In this document: positions 1 to 8,087 of the stretch, one piece after another
How positions within the stretch are numbered: position 1 is the stretch's first letter
Layout: every line of letters starts with the position of its first letter
Assembly (NCBI RefSeq): GCF_039542345.1
Contig: NZ_BAABHY010000013.1
Span: 1-64,000, forward strand
Origin: Orbus sasakiae
GTDB lineage: Bacteria > Pseudomonadota > Gammaproteobacteria > Enterobacterales > Orbaceae
Reading direction: 5' to 3'
Length of the DNA: 64,000 nucleotides
Translations under genes and position numbers: made by a program
Notes under the pieces: model-generated
Told to the model about the DNA's origin: nothing
Database searches by the model: none
Seen by the model: the letters and a program-made list of their open reading frames with translations, nothing else

Positions 1-294
1 TGTGCGAGGCATGGCCGGCGTATCGAGTGAGCTGATATGCCGCAGCATGTCACTGACACTGTGTGGTTTAAAGGAGAAAGAGGCAGGTTGGGTTAATACA
101 GAACTGACCCGAATATGCTTATCCAAACTGGTGAACGTCACCTCATAACGCCATGGCTTATCAAGCTGCTCGTCACCCTGCACCGATAAAACTGAAATCG
201 ATGATGGCAAATCGGTCAGATTCAAAATATAAGCATTTTGACTTAAATTATCGTTGAGCCATGTTGTGCCAGTTTGTATTAGCGATTTTTTCAT
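1..294 (-). CDS. vgrG: VgrG / TssI spike protein, N-terminal fragment
   Basis: The reverse strand opens with MKKSLIQTGTTWLNDN and stays open for 98 codons to the window edge. The region around residues 23-70 (LTDLPSSISVLSVQGDEQL, then a PWRYEVTFTS stretch) matches the first beta-rich domain of T6SS VgrG proteins, which trimerise into the puncturing tip on the Hcp tube. Two in-frame ATGs exist (297 and 294). The second is chosen because the upstream AGAGG lies about 5 nt from it and only 2 nt from the first. It follows clpV on the same strand, the usual place for vgrG. The C-terminus and any effector extension lie outside the window. Confidence 0.85.
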   Translation of the reverse strand, partial: MKKSLIQTGTTWLNDNLSQNAYILNLTDLPSSISVLSVQGDEQLDKPWRYEVTFTSLDKHIRVSSVLTQPASFSFKPHSVSDMLRHISSLDTPAMPRT

Positions 295-395
295 CATTTC
301 CTCTTTTCAATATTGAAAGGTGGTTATTTATTATTATTGGCTTTTATACCTTGCTCATATCTTTCAATAATAGTTTAATGAACAGAACTGTTGTT

Positions 396-418
396 TTATC
401 GCCCTCATCGGGCGATAA
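396..418 (-). terminator. Stem-loop between clpV and vgrG
   Basis: A perfect 9-bp stem (TTATCGCCC with GGGCGATAA) and 5-nt loop lies 10 bases after the clpV stop. No clear U-tract follows on the minus strand, so it may be a partial terminator or a processing/stabilising hairpin that reduces expression of vgrG. Confidence 0.5.
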
Positions 419-428
419 CCTGTTTAAT

Positions 429-3212
429 TCACAGTTCGTCCTTTTTAACAACTTTTTTCGGTTTATTGGCTTTTGTTGTTTTTGTTTCTTTGGTTACTGT
501 TTTTTTTGTTTTAGGCTTACTCGCTGCTGATTTAGCTTTATGCGTTTCCCATTCTAAAACAATGCCCTCACCATCAATAAAATCAAGGCACAATACTTGA
601 CTATTGGTATCACGTTTTTGTAATAATAAATTAGATACCACTGGTAAGATTTGTTGATTTAAAATGCTGTCAATATTACGCGCCCCTGTATCTGGCAGTA
701 AGCATGCACCCACTAACTGCTCATACAATGCCTCACCCACTTTGAAACTAATGCGGTAATGCTGTTTGAGTCGTTTCGCGACTTTATTAAATTTCATTTC
801 CACAATTTGACGCATGGCATCACGCGCCAGTGGCGTGAAAATAACAGTTTGGAAACGGGCTAATAACGCAGGCTGGAAATGCTCTCGAATAATGGGGCGT
901 AATAGTTCTTGTTGGCTAGCAACAGGCGCATCGGGCATTTCATCAAACAGTGCCATTAACTGATCACTGCCGAGATTCGAGGTCATTAAAATTAATGTGT
1001 TACGAAAATCAATTTCACGCCCTTCACCGTCGCGCATAAAGCCACGGTCAAAGACTTGATAAAATAGATTTAATACGTCACGGTGTGCCTTTTCTACTTC
1101 ATCGAGTAAAACAACACTGTATGGACGTTTACGGACGGCTTCCGTCAAGACCCCACCTTGGCCATAACCGACATAACCCGGCGGCGAACCTTTTAATTGC
1201 GATACAGTATGTGCTTCTTGGTACTCTGACATATTAATCGTAACCAGTGACTGCTCACCACCAAATAATGTATCAGCAAGTGCTAATGCACATTCTGTTT
1301 TACCGACTCCAGACGGTCCCACTAATAAAAATACGCCCATAGGTGCATCTTCAGAGGTCAAGCCAGTTTTAGCGGCTCGAATACGTCTTGCTAGCTCGGA
1401 AAGTGCGACATCTTGCCCGACAACGCGCATTCGCAAGTCATCTTCAATATGCAATAAGTGGCTTTGTTCATCTTTTAATAAACTTTCCAGTGGTACACCC
1501 GTCCAATCAGCAATAACGGTCGACACCGTGCGACTATCCACGTCAAGCGATAACAGAGGAGAACTGCCTTGCCGATCATGCAGCTGTTGCTGAGCGTCGC
1601 TAATTTGTTTAGCCACTTTTTTATCGTTTGCATTATCTTGAGCGCGTAAGCTAATCAGTTTTTCAACTAATGCTTTTTCCTGTTCAAATTGCGCTTTGGC
1701 TTTAGATAGTTCCTTATCCATTAACGCGATTTGTGTATCAATTTCCGTGATACGAGGTTGCAAGTCTTGTTCACCTAATGCTTGATCCGCAACCAATGCC
1801 GCTTGTTCTAGTTGTAATGCGGTGATGTTAGCTTCAAGTTTGGTTATCGATTCAGGGATCGTATCTAAACTCATTCTCACCCGCGCTGAGGCCGTGTCTA
1901 ATAAATCCACCGCTTTATCGGGCAGTTGTCGGCCACTAATATAACGACGGGAAAGACTGACTGCGGTTTTTACTGCTTCATCTAAAATATGCACACCATG
2001 ATGCTTTGCATAACGTGATTTTAGACCACGTAACATTAAGCAAGCATTATCGTCATTAGGTTCATCGACCTTGACCATTTGGAAACGACGTTCAAGCGCA
2101 GCATCTTTCTCAAAATACTGTTTATATTCAGACCATGTCGTCGCTGCAATGGTACGCAATTCACCACGCGCTAAAGCGGGTTTTAATAGGTTAGCCGCAT
2201 CCGCACCGCCAGCTGAGTTACCTGCACCAATAATGGTGTGTGCTTCATCAATAAAAAGTAATATGGGTGTTGGTGATTGCTGCACAGCATCTATTACGTT
2301 TTTTAAACGTTGTTCAAATTCACCTTTAACGCCCGCACCCGCTTGTAATAAACCAAGATCGAGCGTCATAATGGCCACTTCTTTTAGGCTACTTGGCACA
2401 TTACCTTCAACGATCCGTAACGCTAATCCTTCCACCAATGCCGTTTTACCAACACCTGGTTCCCCCACTAAAATCGGGTTATTCTTACGGCGTCTTGATA
2501 GGATATCGACCATTTGACGGATTTCACTATCACGCCCAAATACTGGGTCAATTTTGCCAAGACGGGCTTTTTCTGTTACATTTTCACAAAAACGACTTAA
2601 CGCTGCTTGATGGTGTTTTTGCACATCAGGCGTCGCTTTTGGATCGTGAGTCACTTTATCAGTGCTTTCTTTACTTGCTGTTGCAATTGATTGTGTAGCA
2701 TTATCAATCGCAATACCTGAGTGATAAGTTTGTTGTAGCGGGCTTTCATCCGATGTTTCATTGAGCATTGGGCGTAAGCGTTGTAATGCAATAACCGATA
2801 AACTGAGTAATGGCCAAGCATCTTTTGCTTTTAAGCAGTGAGGCGACTCTTGAAGTGCTTGTAATAAATGGACAGAACGAATTTGCTCTTCATGATCGTC
2901 AAGTGATGCTTTTAACCAAGCCGCTTGTAACAAATTAATCAATGAATGAGATAAGCTTGGTTTTTGATTAATCGTATGAGGTAGTGAATCAAGAAACGTC
3001 AGTAATCCTTGCCAAATCTCATCCATATTGAGCTGATAATGACGCACGATGACCGTAATATCCCCATTACCTTGTTCTAATAATTTGAGTAACCAGTGCT
3101 CTAACGTGATCTCAGTATGAGCACGCGTTTGACAAAGTCCTGCTGCTGATTCAAGTGCGCTGGCGCAATAAGGACTTAAACGCCGTAATAGTGTAGATGG
3201 ATCAGTGATCAT
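429..3212 (-). CDS. clpV: T6SS AAA+ ATPase ClpV (TssH)
   Basis: Disassembles the contracted TssB/TssC sheath in the cytoplasm so that subunits can be reused. The 927-residue protein has the ClpB/ClpV plan: an N-domain (about 1-160), a first AAA+ module with Walker A GEPGVGKTA near residue 250, a middle coiled-coil of about 460-580, and a second AAA+ module with GPSGVGKTE near 630, followed by a C-terminal D2-small domain. The start ATG has AAGGA 8 nt upstream. It sits between hcp and vgrG, as in Klebsiella-type T6SS loci. The last roughly 38 residues are an unusual Lys/Thr/Ala-rich tail (ending in VVKKDEL) beyond the expected end of the D2 domain. Family call is firm; the tail's role is unknown. 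Confidence 0.96.
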   Translation of the reverse strand: MITDPSTLLRRLSPYCASALESAAGLCQTRAHTEITLEHWLLKLLEQGNGDITVIVRHYQLNMDEIWQGLLTFLDSLPHTINQKPSLSHSLINLLQAAWLKASLDDHEEQIRSVHLLQALQESPHCLKAKDAWPLLSLSVIALQRLRPMLNETSDESPLQQTYHSGIAIDNATQSIATASKESTDKVTHDPKATPDVQKHHQAALSRFCENVTEKARLGKIDPVFGRDSEIRQMVDILSRRRKNNPILVGEPGVGKTALVEGLALRIVEGNVPSSLKEVAIMTLDLGLLQAGAGVKGEFEQRLKNVIDAVQQSPTPILLFIDEAHTIIGAGNSAGGADAANLLKPALARGELRTIAATTWSEYKQYFEKDAALERRFQMVKVDEPNDDNACLMLRGLKSRYAKHHGVHILDEAVKTAVSLSRRYISGRQLPDKAVDLLDTASARVRMSLDTIPESITKLEANITALQLEQAALVADQALGEQDLQPRITEIDTQIALMDKELSKAKAQFEQEKALVEKLISLRAQDNANDKKVAKQISDAQQQLHDRQGSSPLLSLDVDSRTVSTVIADWTGVPLESLLKDEQSHLLHIEDDLRMRVVGQDVALSELARRIRAAKTGLTSEDAPMGVFLLVGPSGVGKTECALALADTLFGGEQSLVTINMSEYQEAHTVSQLKGSPPGYVGYGQGGVLTEAVRKRPYSVVLLDEVEKAHRDVLNLFYQVFDRGFMRDGEGREIDFRNTLILMTSNLGSDQLMALFDEMPDAPVASQQELLRPIIREHFQPALLARFQTVIFTPLARDAMRQIVEMKFNKVAKRLKQHYRISFKVGEALYEQLVGACLLPDTGARNIDSILNQQILPVVSNLLLQKRDTNSQVLCLDFIDGEGIVLEWETHKAKSAASKPKTKKTVTKETKTTKANKPKKVVKKDEL

Positions 3213-3350
3213 AACGCTTCCTTTTTCTCATTCTTACTTCATTGTTTAATGGTGTTATCAATACGGATGATTCATATTGACCGATGGGTTTATAGGATCA
3301 GTAATGATTTAATATAATTACCACTTATTATTAAAAACAACCGACTTGTT

Positions 3351-3455
3351 ACCCATTTCGTTTAGAGGTGTGCACTTAAATTTATATCTACAAGAATTGA
3401 ATAAATCCTATTGATACACCGATAATCTTAGTACACACCTCTAACTAAAATGGAT
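3351..3455 (-). repeat. 26-nt imperfect inverted repeat between hcp and clpV
   Basis: Bases 3351-3376 and 3430-3455 are inverted copies (core TTAGAGGTGTGYACT) separated by 53 nt. In the minus-strand RNA, three of the differences become G-U pairs, leaving only two real mismatches. The outer arm overlaps the U-rich tail of the hcp terminator. It could be a second stem-loop of the hcp-clpV mRNA, a small RNA, or a MITE-like remnant. Confidence 0.6.
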
Positions 3456-3483
3456 TTATTCTGCCACCCTAGTGGCAGAATAA
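3456..3483 (-). terminator. Terminator after hcp
   Basis: A 12-bp perfect stem (TTATTCTGCCAC with GTGGCAGAATAA) and CCTA loop lies 33 nt past the hcp stop, followed on the minus strand by AATCCATTTTAG. A strong stem here fits the common pattern of very high hcp expression relative to downstream clpV. Confidence 0.7.
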
Positions 3484-3515
3484 GCCCTAAATCTCACTAT
3501 GTGAGAAATCGTAAA

Positions 3516-4004
3516 TTAGCTACGACCTTCTACCCAGCTATCTGAGTGGATGATGTTGCCATCTTTGTAGGTCCAAGTAATTTTTTCATAACGAAGTTCA
3601 ATACGCTCAAGGTGATTGTATTGCTCTTTCGCTGGGTCTTTGATATTGTGCATTTCAGGTTTAACAGAAACAACTTTTACGCCTTCCATTAAGGTATTGA
3701 AATACTCAATTTCTTGACCTGCGTTATCAATTTGATACCATTTGATTTCAACTGATTTTAGGTTTTGACCCGTTGTCACCGCTTTGTAAAGGTAAGGAGA
3801 TGAAGAATCTACTTCTTTTACAAATTCAAGTGCTTTATGTACACGTGTACCGGTTAATTTACCTGTGTTACCATCTGTTGGGATGTAGACTTGGTGATCA
3901 AATTCAATCACTTCAACACTTCCTTCACGATCTTGAACTGTTACAGAACCTTTAATTTCTGAACCGCCGTCGTCTTTTAAAAACATATACGCTGGAACTG
4001 CCAT
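3516..4004 (-). CDS. hcp: T6SS tube protein Hcp (TssD)
   Basis: Forms the hexameric rings that stack into the inner tube expelled by the sheath, and chaperones effectors. The 162 residues match Hcp throughout: start MAVPAYMFLKDDGG, the LTGTRVHKALEFVKEVD stretch, and the C-terminal KITWTYKDGNIIHSDSW beta strand. A very good Shine-Dalgarno (AAGGAG) precedes the ATG. It lies 38 nt after the OmpA-like gene and is followed by a strong terminator, so hcp is probably both co-transcribed with the upstream genes and highly abundant. Length is normal, with no effector extension. Confidence 0.97.
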   Translation of the reverse strand: MAVPAYMFLKDDGGSEIKGSVTVQDREGSVEVIEFDHQVYIPTDGNTGKLTGTRVHKALEFVKEVDSSSPYLYKAVTTGQNLKSVEIKWYQIDNAGQEIEYFNTLMEGVKVVSVKPEMHNIKDPAKEQYNHLERIELRYEKITWTYKDGNIIHSDSWVEGRS

Positions 4005-4042
4005 TGTTTTAACTCCTTATTTTTATTTTTCAACATTAATGA

Positions 4043-5824
4043 TTAGTTTTCATCCATCAACTGACACGTTGATATTTGAGGAACTAAACTTATTTCTACT
4101 CGTCGGTTTTGTGCACGATCCTCTGGAGTATCGTTACTCACCAACGGTTTTTTTGCGCCATAACCTTGTATCGCAAAACAGGTTTCAGGAATATCACTGG
4201 TTTGAATTATCCAGTCCCTGACGGCAGCTGCTCTATCTAGAGAGAGCTGCTGATTTTTAGTTGGATCACCCGTTGCATCGGTGTGTCCAGAAATGAGAAT
4301 TAACCACCCCACATTATCGTTTTGTTTAATCTGCGTTTTAATTTCCATTAGCGCATTGATTAATACTTTGGTGGACTCTGGTTTTAATGCCCCCTTACCG
4401 CTTTCAAACAGAGATAAACTGTCTAATCGAATCACTGGATACTCTTTAATCACTTCAACAGGTACCGTTTCTTTTATCACAATCGTCTCAGGGATCGGGA
4501 TCGGCGGCGGCGGCGGTGGTTCAGGAACATAACGGCCAATCGCTTCATTAATGGGTCGTAATAAAGCCTGACCATGGTATAAGCCAAGTCCCAATTTAAC
4601 CGGTTCACCTTGTTTAAAATAGTTGTTAAGTTGCGTGTTATCCGCTTTTAAGATATTGAGTGCTTGCCATTTCTCGGCATAGCTGTCCATCGCAATTAGA
4701 TCATAATGGGTAATATCATTTTCAATTTGCTGTGCGAGTTTGATGTTATTCCAATAAGAGGCACATAACCCACCGATAAAGAACAGTGATGTCATGATAA
4801 TCATATTGCATACTGTTTTACGAATCGGTGAATAGGGATATGCAATCGGCATGTGCTTAACCAAACCATCTGGTGGTGTAACCACATCTTGTAACTGATA
4901 GTTGTTTGGTAAATTCAGTGTGGTCAACTTAACGCATTCACGTTCTAATAAGTTATCTTTTACAAAATGCGCATTCAGAGGATAGATTGCAACGCCCGCT
5001 GGAATACACTTAGCAATAGGTTGTTTACTGTCATTTAATACATCAAGAATGTGACGATTAACCCAAGTTTGACTCTCTGTTAGCATCACACGAATCGCAA
5101 GCCGTTTTTCACGTTCAACAGAACTTAATGTTTTATCATTAACCCAATTATTGAGCGGTGATAAAAATTCATCTAACAGATATAACTGACCTGATAACAT
5201 TTGATACCAATAAATCGGTAACGTTGCTTCATCGTGATAGTGCAAATTATTTAAGCCAACGTGCGTTGAAATATATACCGGTAAGCGGTATTTCGCGACA
5301 CGACAGGTATCAACCCATGACTGCCTAAAGGCTTGTAATTTCGCGGTAAATAAGCCTTGTTTTGTTTCAAGTTCAGGCGTTAATGCTAAAAAGATACCAA
5401 CACGGCCAAGCATATCAGGCCAACGAGCAACTAGTGAATCAAATACGATAGGTAATTCAGCATACTCTTCAACATAAACCCAGACAGCTTCTGATGAAAC
5501 AATCACATTTGACTTTGCAAGCGTCAGATCATCAGGGAAGAAATCTTTAGCACTATTTCCTGTCACCAAAAGTATCGGTAACCGATAACGTTGCCTTGCT
5601 GGCAATAACGCCAGTTTTTCCGTTAAAAAGTCAATATTTTGCGTGCAAGCATTTAAGCGCTTACGATATTCAATTTGTCGATAAAACAACGCACCACATA
5701 CAATGAGAATGAGTAGCGAGCCAATAATTTTCCAACCGAGTGCTATCGGTAAAAACACCAGCAATAAAATAAAGCTGAGAATTGCACCATAAATAATCTG
5801 TATACGCCAAGGATAATCGTTCAT
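4043..5824 (-). CDS. T6SS-associated OmpA-family membrane protein (TagL-like)
   Basis: 593 residues. Two hydrophobic segments at about 9-28 and 31-47, a large soluble region, another membrane segment near 340-362, a proline-rich linker near 435-447 (PEPPPPPPIPIPE), and a C-terminal OmpA/MotB peptidoglycan-binding domain (GHTDATGDPTKN, LSLDRAAAVRDWI, RAQNRRVEISL). It follows tssL, whose product lacks its own peptidoglycan domain, so it probably anchors the TssJLM complex to the cell wall. The position tssK-tssL-ompA-hcp-clpV matches Klebsiella-like loci. The soluble region after the first membrane hairpin may resemble the cytoplasmic part of TssM, but I could not verify that by alignment. tssM itself is not in the window. 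Confidence 0.85.
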   Translation of the reverse strand: MNDYPWRIQIIYGAILSFILLLVFLPIALGWKIIGSLLILIVCGALFYRQIEYRKRLNACTQNIDFLTEKLALLPARQRYRLPILLVTGNSAKDFFPDDLTLAKSNVIVSSEAVWVYVEEYAELPIVFDSLVARWPDMLGRVGIFLALTPELETKQGLFTAKLQAFRQSWVDTCRVAKYRLPVYISTHVGLNNLHYHDEATLPIYWYQMLSGQLYLLDEFLSPLNNWVNDKTLSSVEREKRLAIRVMLTESQTWVNRHILDVLNDSKQPIAKCIPAGVAIYPLNAHFVKDNLLERECVKLTTLNLPNNYQLQDVVTPPDGLVKHMPIAYPYSPIRKTVCNMIIMTSLFFIGGLCASYWNNIKLAQQIENDITHYDLIAMDSYAEKWQALNILKADNTQLNNYFKQGEPVKLGLGLYHGQALLRPINEAIGRYVPEPPPPPPIPIPETIVIKETVPVEVIKEYPVIRLDSLSLFESGKGALKPESTKVLINALMEIKTQIKQNDNVGWLILISGHTDATGDPTKNQQLSLDRAAAVRDWIIQTSDIPETCFAIQGYGAKKPLVSNDTPEDRAQNRRVEISLVPQISTCQLMDEN

Positions 5825-5839
5825 TACACCCTCTTGCCC

Positions 5840-6505
5840 TTATTGTATTAATGGTTTAATCATCTCACCAAGCTTATAATCCAAGAAAAAATATAAGCCG
5901 ATAGTGAAACAAATAGAGAGCGCAGTACACAGCATAAGTACCGACTTTCTGCCTAAATAACGATAACTCTGCTTCTGTTCAATAATGGGGTGAGCAAGAT
6001 CTGGTTCGCTAGCTTTTAATGCTTCCCTTAATGCCATAATAAGGTGTTCACGTTCCATTTGCGCCTGTCCAAGGTAGCATCCTTGAAATCCTAAACCCAA
6101 TACGCGGTCAAAACACGCTAAGACAAGGTACTCTTTTTTATCTGCGCGTAAACGATGGCGAACTTTTTCAAATAAATCGTAACCGGCATTATGGGTATTA
6201 AAAAAAACAACTTGTAACGGTGCACCTAACCACTCATCGTAATTTTGTGAATGACGACTATTTTTACTACACAGTAAAACAGTTTCATCTAAAAAGGCAC
6301 ATTGTGCGTAACTGATATCATCAATCACATCTTGGCTATACTGTGCTTCATGTAATGTTTCACGTAAATTGATGATTTGTTGCTTACACTGTTTATAGAG
6401 TTGGCTAACAGAGGGAATATCCGTGCCCTCTTTTAATTGGACAACCGTTAATACGGTGTCCCTTAACAATTCGTCTATCACTATCTTCTTTTGTTCAATA
6501 CTCAT
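5840..6505 (-). CDS. tssL: T6SS membrane anchor TssL (DotU family)
   Basis: Inner-membrane subunit of the TssJLM envelope complex that recruits the baseplate. The 221 residues show the DotU helical cytoplasmic domain (SYAQCAFLDETVL around 65-77, YDLFEKVRHRL near 108-118, VLGLGFQGCYLG near 135-146) and a single C-terminal membrane span (about 188-210). There is no C-terminal peptidoglycan-binding extension; the adjacent OmpA-domain gene may supply it. The gap to tssK is 10 nt and to the next gene 15 nt, so they form one transcript. Confidence 0.93.
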   Translation of the reverse strand: MSIEQKKIVIDELLRDTVLTVVQLKEGTDIPSVSQLYKQCKQQIINLRETLHEAQYSQDVIDDISYAQCAFLDETVLLCSKNSRHSQNYDEWLGAPLQVVFFNTHNAGYDLFEKVRHRLRADKKEYLVLACFDRVLGLGFQGCYLGQAQMEREHLIMALREALKASEPDLAHPIIEQKQSYRYLGRKSVLMLCTALSICFTIGLYFFLDYKLGEMIKPLIQ

Positions 6506-6515
6506 AGTTGTGACC

Positions 6516-7868
6516 TTATGATCGCAGTACTGCGAAAAGTTCTAATGAAATATCAGGCATCGCCCTTGGCACATAGAACTCACAGCATCGCGCTAATAAC
6601 ATATTTTTAGCTGCCGGATGAGATAGGTCTAAGGCAAAATACTGATTCTCAAGTCGCATTGGAATCGCAGCGGGTACATGACTAAGGGCTTTAATTGGAA
6701 TTCCTGACAAGGCCGAATGAATAATTTGTCTTACATCATCGGGGGTACCGGCTTTACACAGTAATGGGAACTGAGATTGTAATTGATGACCTGGCATACT
6801 TGATCGGACAGATAAATAGAAATCAGCATCTTCAACAAGACGTCCATCATTAAGTCGCCCTGTCCATAAGGTATCTTTATTATGAACCAGATCAATTTTA
6901 ATCACGCGAGATGGTAAGCTTTCTTCTAATAAGCTACGAACTAAATCAAAAAGTGGGGGGAATACCGCATTCAAATTATCGTGCTGATAAGCCGGTATAC
7001 CATCAACATCATGTGCTAATGAAAACGTGAGGAGCGCACCGGTAAACGCAACCAATTTTTGGTATAAATTTTCGGGATGAATCGTTGGATTATCACGTAA
7101 AAATTTCAATTGTGGTTCGAAACTGTTTAACGCATTTAATAACCAAAATAATGACACATCGGCGACTGCAAACTCAGCCATTTGTTGATTACGTTCATGT
7201 CTCATGCCCATTAAACGCTGACGTTTAGCCTGAATTTGAATACACAATAATTCCAATTCTTTAATTAATGAACCGCTTTGTGTATAAAGTGATAATACAG
7301 GGGGAATATATTCATTATCTAATACAAAACGGCCGTTTAAATCGCGTTTTAATTTGGCAATAGGGCAAGTTAAATATTCGCTGTGGTCTTCAAAATCAAA
7401 AATAAAATTTAATGCACAGCGTTCAACAGCAATAGTTTCGCTACCATGTCCAAGTAAGTCGGGGACATCGACCCATTCTTGGCGGTAGCGAGTTGGTCTT
7501 TCAATACGATTATCATCGAATATACAGTTTTCACCATTTGCGTGGAGTAACGGTAAACCAAGGAAGACTTTGACCTCATCGATTGCAGGAGGAATATCAG
7601 TAGCGAGGTTTCTTACAGTGGGTAGATTGTCAGCAATATCGCTATCAATCAGCGTACCATCTGAAAAACGTAGACTTAAAGTATGAATACTTAAACGATC
7701 TAGCGTTAATGCCTGCTGATCAATCTGTACCCGCTCAATCCCCCACGGATTGGCCAGATAGAGCTTTGCCAGTTGTTGTTTACTGTAAGATTCCCACAAT
7801 GATTGTTGTTGAAATTGTTCAGGTGTCAAAAAGACCCCTTCATTCCATAGCGGGCGATATATTTTCAT
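6516..7868 (-). CDS. tssK: T6SS baseplate protein TssK
   Basis: Trimeric connector between baseplate (TssFG) and membrane complex. The sequence starts MKIYRPLWNEGVFLTPEQFQQ, the signature beginning of TssK, and ends with LELFAVLRS. I place the start at this ATG rather than at an in-frame TTG 33 nt upstream, because the family begins here. About 450 residues, normal length. Separated from tssC by roughly 220 nt containing a hairpin, but only 10 nt from tssL. Confidence 0.95.
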   Translation of the reverse strand: MKIYRPLWNEGVFLTPEQFQQQSLWESYSKQQLAKLYLANPWGIERVQIDQQALTLDRLSIHTLSLRFSDGTLIDSDIADNLPTVRNLATDIPPAIDEVKVFLGLPLLHANGENCIFDDNRIERPTRYRQEWVDVPDLLGHGSETIAVERCALNFIFDFEDHSEYLTCPIAKLKRDLNGRFVLDNEYIPPVLSLYTQSGSLIKELELLCIQIQAKRQRLMGMRHERNQQMAEFAVADVSLFWLLNALNSFEPQLKFLRDNPTIHPENLYQKLVAFTGALLTFSLAHDVDGIPAYQHDNLNAVFPPLFDLVRSLLEESLPSRVIKIDLVHNKDTLWTGRLNDGRLVEDADFYLSVRSSMPGHQLQSQFPLLCKAGTPDDVRQIIHSALSGIPIKALSHVPAAIPMRLENQYFALDLSHPAAKNMLLARCCEFYVPRAMPDISLELFAVLRS

Positions 7869-8047
7869 GCGCTTATTAGCTCCACTCAAGTCGATAGCCA
7901 ATAGTCAGGTAACGGTTACATTACCAACATCCTTGTATGCTTTATCATTTTTAAAACATAACCAAAATGCGATAAACTAACCACACATGCCTATTGATAA
8001 AATGTCTATTTATCCGATGTAAAAACAGCCTTCACTTGCACTAACAA

Positions 8048-8071
8048 TCCGCACACCCTAAGGTGTACGGA
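8048..8071 (-). terminator. Hairpin between tssC and tssK
   Basis: A 10-bp stem with one mismatch (TCCGCACACC with GGTGTACGGA, loop CTAA) begins about 17 nt after the tssC stop on the minus strand. It is followed by TTGTTAG, a weak U-tract. Probably a partial terminator that lowers expression of tssK and later genes relative to the abundant sheath proteins. Confidence 0.5.
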
Positions 8072-8087
8072 TGTGTTGCAAGGATAA

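Noticed and set aside
261..600. Plus-strand Phe/Cys-rich frames across the clpV-vgrG gap
   Set aside because: Low-complexity products of the Lys-rich ClpV tail read backwards.
2071..2517. Antisense frame (148 codons) inside clpV
   Set aside because: Shadow of a strongly conserved gene; no family or ribosome site.
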